From Candidatus Sabulitectum sp. (GTDB lineage Bacteria > Fermentibacterota > Fermentibacteria > Fermentibacterales > JCC-6), in contig JAOZRM010000122.1 in NCBI GenBank assembly GCA_029940175.1, positions 1 through 9,344 on the forward strand: a DNA stretch of 9,344 nt, in the 5' to 3' direction. The notes beneath the pieces were generated by a model, which saw only the letters and a program-made list of their open reading frames with translations, did no database searches and had not been told where the DNA came from. A program made the translations under genes and the position numbers. Below are positions 1 through 6,121 of this stretch, in pieces. Numbering within the stretch: the stretch's first letter is position 1; every line of letters begins with the position of its first letter.

Positions 1-149
1 GTGATGGTGATTGAACTTATGATCAAGAATGGAAGGAATATTTTATACATGGCATATCTCCTGTATATTGGAGAATGGTTGCTATTTGCTAGGATGTCAA
101 GTTGTTCGGTCAGACCTTCCATCTGAGGTCAAATCAACATTTAATTATG
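1..149. other. Left-edge stretch with no convincing gene
   Basis: I recognise no gene here. Plus-strand frame 1 is open from the window edge to a TGA at 124-126 (41 codons), so the tail of a gene beginning outside the window cannot be excluded. Its translation shows no domain or family signature and no composition bias that would argue for coding. A small 5-bp inverted repeat (57-61 with 70-74) is within chance. The stretch lies downstream of the terminator of the leftward secG-tRNA unit. Confidence 0.3.
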
Positions 150-193
150 AAAAAGGGACGGAGGTAATTAGATTTTCCAATTACCTCCGTCCC
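150..193 (-). terminator. Intrinsic terminator after tRNA-Leu; repeat-like palindrome
   Basis: The arms gggacggaggtaatt (155-169) and aattacctccgtccc (179-193) are perfect 15-bp inverted repeats around a 9-nt loop. On the minus strand the stem is followed directly by five T (150-154), which is the layout of a Rho-independent terminator. It starts 3 nt past the tRNA CCA, so it should end the secG-tRNA-Leu transcript. The arm is longer than most simple terminators, and its sequence resembles the dispersed REP-like palindromes linked to RAYT/IS200-type transposases in other bacteria. That likeness is recalled, not searched. Confidence 0.8.
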
Positions 194-196
194 TAT

Positions 197-283
197 TGGT
201 ACCGGGGACGGGACTTGAACCCGTACAGGCTATTGCCCACTAGGTCCTTAACCTAGCGTGTCTGCCAATTCCACCACCCCGGC
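197..283 (-). tRNA. tRNA-Leu, anticodon AAG
   Basis: This is an 87-nt class II tRNA with an encoded CCA (197-199). The minus strand folds fully: acceptor GCCGGGG pairs with CCCCGGT, with G1-U72 as in E. coli leuU and leuZ, and A73 is the leucine discriminator base. The D-loop holds GG. The anticodon stem is CTAGG/CCTAG, the variable arm GGGC-AATA-GCCT, and the T-stem ACGGG/CCCGT encloses TTCAAGT. The anticodon loop is TTAAGGA, so positions 34-36 are AAG, which reads CUU. The whole tRNA closely resembles E. coli leuU, whose loop TTGAGGT gives GAG and which also lies just after secG. The A at position 34 is therefore a departure from the usual bacterial G34. The gene starts 11 nt after the secG stop and is probably cotranscribed with it. 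Confidence 0.96.
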
Positions 284-294
284 ACTATTCATTA

Positions 295-519
295 TTAAAA
301 TATGGCCAGTAAAAAAGAGGCCACCATAAAAAGCACAGCAAGAACAGTGGTAGCCCTGCTGAGAAGGCTTGCAGCACCTCTGTTACCGAAAGAAGCTGTA
401 AGTGCTCCACCGCCGCCAAAGGCACCTGAAAGACCGTCTCCTTTGGACTTCTGCAGCAAAACAACTGCTACTAAAAGTACACAAATCACTGAATGCAAAA
501 ACGTAAGAACTGTGGTCAT
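295..519 (-). CDS. secG: Preprotein translocase subunit SecG
   Basis: SecG is the small non-essential subunit of the SecYEG channel and helps SecA-driven export across the inner membrane. The 74-aa protein matches the family in length and layout: transmembrane helix 1 at about residues 3-22, a cytoplasmic loop with the hallmark GLSGAFGGGG at 29-38 and an FGNRG segment near 44-48, then transmembrane helix 2 at about 56-73. The ATG is preceded by AAGGAG about 8 nt upstream. The gene lies 11 nt before tRNA-Leu, the same order as in E. coli, and has its own promoter about 30-60 bases upstream. The short C-terminus is normal for the family outside proteobacteria. Identification is firm because motif, length and context agree. 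Confidence 0.95.
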   Translation of the reverse strand: MTTVLTFLHSVICVLLVAVVLLQKSKGDGLSGAFGGGGALTASFGNRGAASLLSRATTVLAVLFMVASFLLAIF

Positions 520-547
520 TTAATTTTCTCCTTCATTTCGAAGCAGA

Positions 548-576
548 TATATACAAAAAGCAGCGTGAACTGACAA
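548..576 (-). promoter_or_regulatory. Sigma70-type promoter for secG-tRNA-Leu
   Basis: On the minus strand, -35 TTGTCA (571-576) and -10 TATATA (548-553) are separated by exactly 17 nt. Transcription would begin near 541, giving a leader of about 20 nt before the secG ATG. The promoter lies in the 70-nt gap between the amidase stop and secG, so secG need not depend on read-through from the amidase gene. Inferred from sequence only. Confidence 0.7.
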
Positions 577-589
577 GTCTTTCTTCAAG

Positions 590-1132
590 TTATTTATTAT
601 CTAGAAGATAGAGCACATTTTCAATAGTAAGATTCTTTCCGGGACACTCAGTGAAAGATCCGCTAATATTTCTGTGTAATACAACAAACTCCTTCTTTAT
701 TGCATACTTAACTGTGAGTTCCTGCAGGAGAGTGGAAAGTGAACCCAACTGCGGTGCTGTGGGGTCTGTATTATTGAAATTACCCACAAGGCATATGCCA
801 ATTGAATCTTCATTGCCGCCCCTTGCATGTGCACCTGTAAATGGAAGGCTCCTGCCCACCTCAATCTCTCCATCACCGCTAAGGGTGCCATTACCAATCA
901 CATAGTGATATCCTATATCATTCCACTTGTTGACTATACGGTGAAGAACCCGAAAACATGCTGTATTTCCTGTCTTCGTTGCCGAGTGATGTATCACGAT
1001 CCTATTGATAGAATTCATAGGCGAGGAGCCTGGATCCACAAGAGGTACCGATTTTCTTATGGCCTCTGCTTCGGTAACTCCTGACTTCTCATACTTGCAT
1101 CCGATTTCATGCAACCATTTTAGATATTTCAC
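590..1132 (-). CDS. N-acetylmuramoyl-L-alanine amidase (Amidase_2/PGRP fold)
   Basis: This enzyme is predicted to cleave the bond between N-acetylmuramic acid and L-alanine in peptidoglycan. The amidase domain runs from about residue 43 to 178 of 180. It shows IVIHHSA with candidate zinc ligand H48 or H49, GYHYVIG (75-81) carrying the conserved tyrosine, H102 in TGAHA, DSIGICLVG (109-117), and the paired ligands H153 (VVLHR) and C163 (TECPGK). These correspond to the zinc-binding His/His/Cys set and nearby Lys of T7 lysozyme, so it looks catalytically competent. Residues 1-40 form a charged N-terminal extension with no signal peptide or membrane segment, so export would need another route; endolysins share this feature. 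The start is a GTG with GGAG 10 nt upstream. An internal ATG at residue 39 would leave just the domain, so the start is uncertain. The gene is divergent from the NYN gene. Confidence 0.85.
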   Translation of the reverse strand: MKYLKWLHEIGCKYEKSGVTEAEAIRKSVPLVDPGSSPMNSINRIVIHHSATKTGNTACFRVLHRIVNKWNDIGYHYVIGNGTLSGDGEIEVGRSLPFTGAHARGGNEDSIGICLVGNFNNTDPTAPQLGSLSTLLQELTVKYAIKKEFVVLHRNISGSFTECPGKNLTIENVLYLLDNK

Positions 1133-1196
1133 TTATATTCAACTCCGTGTGTCATTATTTTGTTTAGACCTGTGCAATTCTTATGGAGGTAATATT

Positions 1197-2030
1197 ATGC
1201 CCGATCGTAATGTTGGTACAAGGGTAGGAGTTTACGTTGATGTTTCAAATCTTACAATGAATGGCGGATACGGTATGCGCTACGAGGTGCTGAGAGAATT
1301 CGCATGCCGTAATGGGGCTCGCCCAGTGCGCTTGAATGCATATGTCAGCTTCGATGAGGTACGGGCAAGAACAGATTTTGAATATCGTGATAAACAGAGA
1401 AGGTTCCATAGCGCACTTCGCGATATGGGCTTTAAGGTCATCCGTAAAATTGTTAAATGGTACACCGATGAGACAGGGGCAAGATTCGGCAAGGCCAATG
1501 TGGATCTGGATCTGGCAGTGGATGCCCTTCAACAATCAGACAAACTTGACAAAGTTCTTGTTGCTACTGGTGATGGTGATTTTGTAAGAGTGATAAGCAC
1601 AATACAGAACAAAGGATGCAGAGTTGAGGTACTTGGCTTCGATAACGTTTCCCGAGAGCTTCGTGACGAAGCAGACCTTTACATTTCAGGTTATCTAATA
1701 CCTGATCTCTTACCGTTCAAAGGGCTGGACGATTATTCAAAATGGGGTGTAAAAGGTTCTTTTGTCAGGGGAGTTTGTGTTAGTCATGAAAAAGGATTCG
1801 GTTTCTTCAGATTCCTTGATACCTTTCAGAGAGATCTATGGCTAATCGACAACAGAGATCCGGATTCCCCTTATTCAAATATTTTCTTTCACGACTCAAA
1901 CCTTCCAGGCAATGTGGATTACTACAAACTGCCGGACAGGGATATTGTGTTCGAATTTGAAATTTCAGATGGAACTGACCCCGGTAAAACTCAGGCAATT
2001 AACATTGGAAGTTTCAGAGCGCTTACCTGA
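1197..2030 (+). CDS. NYN-domain ribonuclease fused to a cold-shock-like domain
   Basis: The product has 277 aa. Residues 8-170 form an NYN (LabA/DUF88, PIN-like) nuclease domain: VGVYVDVSN with D15 and N18, KANVDLDLAVDA with D103 and D105, VLVATGDGDF with D126 and D128, and a final EVLGF strand near 144-148. The acidic residues expected to hold the metal are all present, so an active RNase is likely. Residues 184-277 resemble a cold-shock/OB-fold RNA-binding domain: HEKGFGFF (197-204) matches RNP1, NIFFHDS (228-234) matches RNP2, followed by DIVFEFEI and a closing QAINIG. An insertion of about 20 residues separates the two RNP motifs. Both halves point to structured or single-stranded RNA as substrate. 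The ATG at 1197 has GGAGG 7 nt upstream; the frame stays open upstream to 1005, but there it only shadows the amidase gene. The 3' end overlaps the next, convergent gene by 8 bp. Confidence 0.85.
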   Translation: MPDRNVGTRVGVYVDVSNLTMNGGYGMRYEVLREFACRNGARPVRLNAYVSFDEVRARTDFEYRDKQRRFHSALRDMGFKVIRKIVKWYTDETGARFGKANVDLDLAVDALQQSDKLDKVLVATGDGDFVRVISTIQNKGCRVEVLGFDNVSRELRDEADLYISGYLIPDLLPFKGLDDYSKWGVKGSFVRGVCVSHEKGFGFFRFLDTFQRDLWLIDNRDPDSPYSNIFFHDSNLPGNVDYYKLPDRDIVFEFEISDGTDPGKTQAINIGSFRALT

Positions 2031-2361
2031 TTTGCAGAACAGCAGCAGTTACCCAGTTACCAAGTGAGTCTCTGTGCTGGATCATCGCCGAGTCTGCTCT
2101 CTCCCACCATGTCATGTCCATTCCGTTTGAGTAGCGAACTCCTGAACCTGAAACTGTCTGTGGAAGAGTAAACTCAACATCAGCAAGTAACAGCTTGATG
2201 AAATGAAGGCTGGAATCAGAGAGAATGTAGTGGTCTACAATTGCTTCCTCTTCTGAATCTCCTGTGTAAAAAATTCTATCAGAATGAATCACAGTAAGAG
2301 AATCCTGCGCAAAACAGGAAGTGAGAATTGATAAAGAGAAGATCACGATGAAGTATTTCAT
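2023..2361 (-). CDS. MliC-like C-type lysozyme inhibitor lipoprotein
   Basis: The 112-aa product is a predicted lipoprotein: a hydrophobic segment at 3-13 leads into lipobox L13-T14-S15-C16. The mature part carries the signature of the MliC/PliC family, TLPQTVSGSGVRYSNG (65-80) followed by MTWWERADSAMI (83-94), which parallels the E. coli MliC segment LPRARSASGARYSDG and its WSKGNEA stretch. In that family this loop enters the lysozyme active site and blocks it. The role is probably protection of peptidoglycan from host or predator lysozyme, from the outer membrane or periplasm. The frame runs 13 codons further upstream, but the chosen ATG begins the signal peptide and has AAGGAT 7 nt before it. 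The usual cysteine pair of MliC is not evident, so divergence is considerable. Confidence 0.75.
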   Translation of the reverse strand: MKYFIVIFSLSILTSCFAQDSLTVIHSDRIFYTGDSEEEAIVDHYILSDSSLHFIKLLLADVEFTLPQTVSGSGVRYSNGMDMTWWERADSAMIQHRDSLGNWVTAAVLQIR

Positions 2362-2408
2362 TGGCACATCCTTTTTGTTCTCTGAAATAACATTAAACAC
2401 CCAGCCCT

Positions 2409-2437
2409 ATTATCAGCTTGAGTATATCATTTGTAAA
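2409..2437 (-). promoter_or_regulatory. Promoter of the MliC-like gene
   Basis: The minus strand has TTTACA (2432-2437) and GATAAT (2409-2414) with a 17-nt spacer, placing the start near 2402 and a leader of about 40 nt. Its -35 box lies 14 bp from the -35 box of the rightward promoter, so the two are back to back and could share a regulator. Confidence 0.6.
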
Positions 2438-2451
2438 GAACTTCATTTCCA

Positions 2452-2480
2452 TTGACTTTCAATCACGTCTCTGCTAGAAA
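2452..2480 (+). promoter_or_regulatory. Promoter of the lipid kinase gene
   Basis: TTGACT (2452-2457) and TAGAAA (2475-2480) are separated by 17 nt. Transcription would begin near 2487, giving a leader of about 15 nt that contains the GGGAGG ribosome site. The -35 matches consensus at 5 of 6 positions and the -10 at 4 of 6. Confidence 0.55.
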
Positions 2481-2501
2481 TGGAAATCAAGGGAGGTTTG
2501 T

Positions 2502-3434
2502 TTGAACTGGCTTGTAATTGTTAACATGAAAGCTGGAGGAGGCTCTGCAAAGAAACTGTGGGGAGCAGCAGAGAAATCTCTGGTTAGTGCAGGAATTCTC
2601 TTTTCTGTCAAATTTACAGAGGCACCAGCCCAGACAAGACTTATTGCATCAAATGCACTCAATCTAGGTTACAACGGAATCATTGTTTTCGGAGGCGATG
2701 GTACTGTATCCGATGCTGCAGCAGCCATCTCTTTAAATGAAAAGAAGCCTGTTCTCGCATTTCTTCCTGCAGGATCAGGTAATGACTGGATTCGTTCAAT
2801 GGGCTTCACTATTCCTTCAATCTATTCTTGCGTGAAGGCTATTGCAGCTGAGAAAACCAGGATTGTTGATGCAGGTATGTGTGTCTGGCCCGGTGGATCC
2901 AGATTCTTTTTGAACTCAGCAGGGGTTGGCTTTGATGCACTTGTCTTACGCAGAACAATTGCCTCAAGGCGTTTCCTGCCATTTGGCAAGTTCAGTTATC
3001 TACTGAACCTTGGTGTTTCCGCACTGTTCCCTCCACATTGGAGGGCAACAATATCCTGCGATGGCAAACCCTTCTACAAAGGTGATTATCTTACTTTGAC
3101 TACTGGCGTTGGAAGATATTCCGGAGGCGGTATGCAACTATCACCTGCTGCTGTTTCTGACGACGGACTCCTGGACAGCGTGATTCTTTCTCCAATGAAT
3201 TTCTTTGCTATTGCGAAACAGATAAACAGACTGTTTGACGGAACACTCCATAAGATCAAGTGGGCCACTTCTGCAAGGGGAACAGTGATCAGAATAGAAC
3301 CTCACAAGGCAGGTTCTCTGGTTCTGGAGTTGGACGGTGAGGTTGTTATTCCAGGAAAGGATTCCGAGTATATAGAACTTGTCTCATTGAAGAATGAACT
3401 AACGGTTATAGCTCCGCCTTCAGTACCAGACTGA
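2502..3434 (+). CDS. Diacylglycerol/lipid kinase, YegS/BmrU/DgkB family
   Basis: The protein is predicted to phosphorylate a membrane lipid such as diacylglycerol with ATP, feeding phospholipid turnover at the inner face of the cytoplasmic membrane. The 310-aa length suits the family. The N-terminal DAGK catalytic domain has NMKAGGG (8-14, variant of NPxxGxG), the nucleotide-binding GGDGT (64-68) and LPAGSGND (88-95). The C-terminal half shows GVGFDALV and the GGGMQLSPAA...DDGLLDSVIL motif typical of these kinases. After GGDGT the usual NEV is replaced by SDA, a minor departure. The start is TTG with GGGAGG 5 nt upstream, and the N-terminal strand LVIVN begins directly after it. The natural lipid cannot be told from sequence. 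The 3' end overlaps the convergent HAD gene by 29 bp. Confidence 0.9.
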   Translation: MNWLVIVNMKAGGGSAKKLWGAAEKSLVSAGILFSVKFTEAPAQTRLIASNALNLGYNGIIVFGGDGTVSDAAAAISLNEKKPVLAFLPAGSGNDWIRSMGFTIPSIYSCVKAIAAEKTRIVDAGMCVWPGGSRFFLNSAGVGFDALVLRRTIASRRFLPFGKFSYLLNLGVSALFPPHWRATISCDGKPFYKGDYLTLTTGVGRYSGGGMQLSPAAVSDDGLLDSVILSPMNFFAIAKQINRLFDGTLHKIKWATSARGTVIRIEPHKAGSLVLELDGEVVIPGKDSEYIELVSLKNELTVIAPPSVPD

Positions 3435-4059
3435 CAACATCCATGGGGTGCTCAGCGAACATCTCACCTCCAGCTGCTTCCAGAATTTCTCTCGTTCTGA
3501 ATCCCCATAGAACTGACAGACAGTCAACGCCTGCAGCTTTTGATACAAGAACATCCGGTTCACCGTCGCCCACCATAAGTACGGACCCAGGTGCAATCTC
3601 AAATTCACGGAGCATTTGCAGCAGTATATCAGGCAGTGGTTTAGCCGGCTCTCCCGGTCTGGATCCTCTGCAGGAAAGAAAGTCTGCCGGTGAAAGGTGG
3701 TCTGATACTGATTTCTCAAGTCCCTTCTGTGGTTTGTTACTCAGAACGAATAATTTGATACCGGCCTGAGAAATTTCCCTGATCATTTTCTTTACACCGG
3801 GATAAATCAGAGATTTTGACTGATCGATCACAGAGTATCTCTCTGATACTTCAAGAGCAATAGATGAATTCAAATGCTCGGGTATCCCAAGAGTTCTTAA
3901 CAGGTGCTCAACACCAAAACCAACACCTGCTGTGATCTGCTCTTCGGATCTTTCTTCTAATCCCATCCGACCCATAACGGAATTAACCACCGAAACAATA
4001 TCGGGAATTGTGTTGAGAAGAGTGCCATCGAGATCGAAAATAACTGCTTCGTATTTCAT
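3406..4059 (-). CDS. HAD-family hydrolase, phosphoglycolate-phosphatase-like
   Basis: A 217-aa haloacid-dehalogenase phosphatase. Motif I is FDLDGTLLNT with nucleophile D9 and acid/base D11; motif II is LSNK with S107; motif III is probably K140 in AKPLPD; motif IV is GDGEPD with D165 and D169. The helical cap between residues 15 and 85 marks subclass I, as in Gph and PGMB-type enzymes. Substrate is unknown; 2-phosphoglycolate or another small sugar phosphate is the usual guess. It is the last gene of a four-gene minus-strand operon. Its ATG overlaps the TGA of the SGNH gene (ATGA), with AGGAG just upstream, so translation is probably coupled. It is the only clearly cytoplasmic member of that operon. 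Confidence 0.88.
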   Translation of the reverse strand: MKYEAVIFDLDGTLLNTIPDIVSVVNSVMGRMGLEERSEEQITAGVGFGVEHLLRTLGIPEHLNSSIALEVSERYSVIDQSKSLIYPGVKKMIREISQAGIKLFVLSNKPQKGLEKSVSDHLSPADFLSCRGSRPGEPAKPLPDILLQMLREFEIAPGSVLMVGDGEPDVLVSKAAGVDCLSVLWGFRTREILEAAGGEMFAEHPMDVVSLVLKAEL

Positions 4060-4769
4060 TCTCCTGTTCCTCCGGGCTGCTGGTAAACTGAACAGGCCTG
4101 AATAGCAGCAGAGCGAAGTACTATACCATCTTCTAAAGGCATCTCTGCAGGCTGCCAGACACCGGCAGCTAGAAGATCAACATCGTACACCGAAACAGCA
4201 ATCACGCATGCAGCAAGGTATGTGCCGTGAACAGATGGATGAGCCCCGTCACCAGCATAAGGATTAATTTCAGGGTAAAACCTTCTGATCACATCAAAGG
4301 CAATTCCACAAGGTGCAACAGGCGAATTGTGAACCGCACCCATTCTTGAATATCCCAGCTCAAGACCTTCAAGCATGAGAGGGTCGTTCTTCCTTGCCCA
4401 GGTCATCAAGAAAACAGGTTCTCCCCCACCAGCTGTTGTAAGCCAGCCAAGACTGTCTCCGAATAGATAAGTGCTGGATGGATCTATAACCGGCATGCAG
4501 CTCTGCTCCTGAAAAACAACAGTATCCCAGACACCGGATTCAATTTCATCTTTCAATGCCTGGTTTCCCCAATGGTTCTCATAAGATGCTCCTCCAGTCG
4601 TGAAGGCATCCACCTGCAAAGTATCGGTTTCAACTGACTCATAAATCTGTTTGACATGTGTCCACAAACCTCCATTCCCGAATGTGTAGCTGTTCCCTAC
4701 AAAAAGTATGGATGGAGCCGACAGACAACTCAGAATAATTGCCAGTGAAGTCATAGAAGACTTCCACAT
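4056..4769 (-). CDS. Secreted SGNH/GDSL-type hydrolase
   Basis: A predicted exported esterase or acyl-carbohydrate hydrolase of 237 aa. After a hydrophobic N-terminal segment (about 6-18) comes block I ILFVGNSYTFGN with nucleophile S27, block II glycine near G59-G60 and N65, block III in VVFQEQS (84-90), and block V DGAHPSVHG with D174 and H177. This is the full SGNH set. The GNSYT form of block I resembles the DUF4886-type branch. The nucleophile lies only 26 residues from the start, so the signal peptide must be cleaved close to strand 1, perhaps after A18. The ATG at 4769 gives a signal peptide with a basic residue and overlaps the upstream gene by 19 bp. A second ATG at 4754 would give an ATGA overlap with a GGAAG site but no charged n-region, so the start is open. 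Confidence 0.8.
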   Translation of the reverse strand: MWKSSMTSLAIILSCLSAPSILFVGNSYTFGNGGLWTHVKQIYESVETDTLQVDAFTTGGASYENHWGNQALKDEIESGVWDTVVFQEQSCMPVIDPSSTYLFGDSLGWLTTAGGGEPVFLMTWARKNDPLMLEGLELGYSRMGAVHNSPVAPCGIAFDVIRRFYPEINPYAGDGAHPSVHGTYLAACVIAVSVYDVDLLAAGVWQPAEMPLEDGIVLRSAAIQACSVYQQPGGTGE

Positions 4770-6121
4770 ACTACCGTTCGAAACACAAGCTCATCCCCTT
4801 CACTCTGTACCCTTACCAAATAAACACCCTCTGGAAGGGCAAACGGAATGGCTACTGTGTTGTTTCCGCTTGAAACACTGACCAGCGATCTATCAACCAC
4901 CCTTCCGGTGATATCATAAACTCGTATTTCGAGATCTCTGCACACACCTGTTGTAACTGCCAGACTAAGGAAAGCATTGCCAACTGGATTCACTTCCGGC
5001 CATACGTCAAACGCAATCGACTGAGAATTATATACACCCTGTGGTTCCGTCATTCCAAGGGAATCTGTTTTCAGAAGCCATCCCTGATAGAATTGCTGAG
5101 TAACACAACCCGATACGATAAACCCTCCGTCGCTCACTGCGGAAATACTCAGTCCGTAGTCGGCGGATAAGGTGCCATGTGTTCTGCTCCAGGTGACCTG
5201 ACCGTTTTCGTCAAACTCACTCAGGATCATGTCCGACCTGTTCGATTCACTCAGGGGAAGTGAATTGGTCCATCCGCACACAACAAAGCCTCCATTGGCC
5301 AGAGGAACCATGTCTGCTCCCCTCTCCCAGCTCGGGCCAGAAAGAGAGCCTGTCCAAAGGGTTTCAAACGCAAAACTAAGTTTTAAAAGGCTTGTTTCAT
5401 AGATCATGTTGTTCGAGGAGGTCATTGTATTCAAGAGAATGAACAGACCTCTTGAATCAACCTCTATAGCTTCCGGTGAACATCTTTCAGCACCGGAAAA
5501 AAGACTGTGCAGCTCTGGTGTTCCTCCTGTGGTGTTCAACACCAGAATACACACGCTACTCTGCCATCCGACCTCTTCCGCTGTTCCAAGGACATAGATT
5601 TTGTCATCAAAGGAACAAACATCGCGAACTGAAAAAGAAATTGACGGATATGTCCGATCCCACAGAACATTTCCCAGATCGTCAAGCATCAAAACCCTGG
5701 GAAAATCTGAATCATTTCCCGCAACAATAACTTCTGAAGAAGAGGATCTAATTGCAGGGTTATCAAGGATGTCTCCTGACAGCTGAGTGATCCACTCTTC
5801 TGAACCGGACTCGTCAGCGCAGAATATGTGTGATACATTTTCACCATAACTGTTACAAACAACCACTGAGCCATTCAGAAAATCAGTTGCACAAAGAGGT
5901 TCGCCTATAAATAATGAAGTGATCTGCGATGTAATTATTCCGCCCTGGTTTACCAGGTAAGAAACCAGGTGGGGCGTTCCGTTCCACCCTGCAGAAAGGC
6001 TTCCGTGAGCAAGGTAACCACCATCTGTTTGCCTGGAATAAAGAATTCTCTGAGCCCCGTCGCTGTCCAGTACGGAGGAAAAACAAGGCAGTGCAACCAG
6101 GCAACTCAGCAGAATAATCAC
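4751..6121 (-). CDS. Secreted beta-propeller protein with T9SS-like C-terminal tail
   Basis: A 456-aa predicted extracellular or surface protein. The start is GTG, overlapping the preceding stop as GTGA; an in-frame TGA two codons upstream leaves no other usual start. The first 16 residues are a hydrophobic signal peptide that lacks the usual basic residue. Residues 25-365 contain recurring GGFVVCGWT, GGFIVSGCV and DKIYVLGTAEE strands, typical of kelch/PQQ-like propellers of the delta-60-repeat type. Residues 379-456 match the type IX secretion sorting domain or the related FlgD-like Ig tail: PVGNAF, LEIRVYDITGRVV, then LPEGVYLVRV. The product would be anchored or released at the surface if a T9SS exists, which this window does not show. 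Ligand and role are unknown. Confidence 0.8.
   Translation of the reverse strand: MIILLSCLVALPCFSSVLDSDGAQRILYSRQTDGGYLAHGSLSAGWNGTPHLVSYLVNQGGIITSQITSLFIGEPLCATDFLNGSVVVCNSYGENVSHIFCADESGSEEWITQLSGDILDNPAIRSSSSEVIVAGNDSDFPRVLMLDDLGNVLWDRTYPSISFSVRDVCSFDDKIYVLGTAEEVGWQSSVCILVLNTTGGTPELHSLFSGAERCSPEAIEVDSRGLFILLNTMTSSNNMIYETSLLKLSFAFETLWTGSLSGPSWERGADMVPLANGGFVVCGWTNSLPLSESNRSDMILSEFDENGQVTWSRTHGTLSADYGLSISAVSDGGFIVSGCVTQQFYQGWLLKTDSLGMTEPQGVYNSQSIAFDVWPEVNPVGNAFLSLAVTTGVCRDLEIRVYDITGRVVDRSLVSVSSGNNTVAIPFALPEGVYLVRVQSEGDELVFRTVVCGSLL

Noticed and set aside
29..256. Plus-strand 75-codon frame across the terminator and tRNA
   Set aside because: It reads through a perfect palindrome and the antisense of tRNA-Leu, so it cannot be a real gene.
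302..523. Plus-strand frame opposite secG
   Set aside because: Antisense shadow; the minus strand encodes an unmistakable SecG.
1128..1158. Possible promoter for the NYN gene (TTCACT and CATTAT)
   Set aside because: The spacer is 19 nt and both hexamers are poor, so I could not support it over background AT-rich matches.
1005..1196. N-terminal 64-codon extension of the NYN protein
   Set aside because: It shadows the amidase gene and its spacer; the ATG at 1197 has a strong GGAGG site and starts just before the first NYN strand.
2362..2400. Thirteen extra N-terminal codons on the MliC-like protein
   Set aside because: They would spoil the lipoprotein signal; the ATG at 2361 has AAGGAT upstream and begins a standard signal peptide.
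5406..5786. Three overlapping plus-strand frames opposite the propeller gene
   Set aside because: No ribosome sites and no recognisable domains; they are shadows of the coding minus strand.
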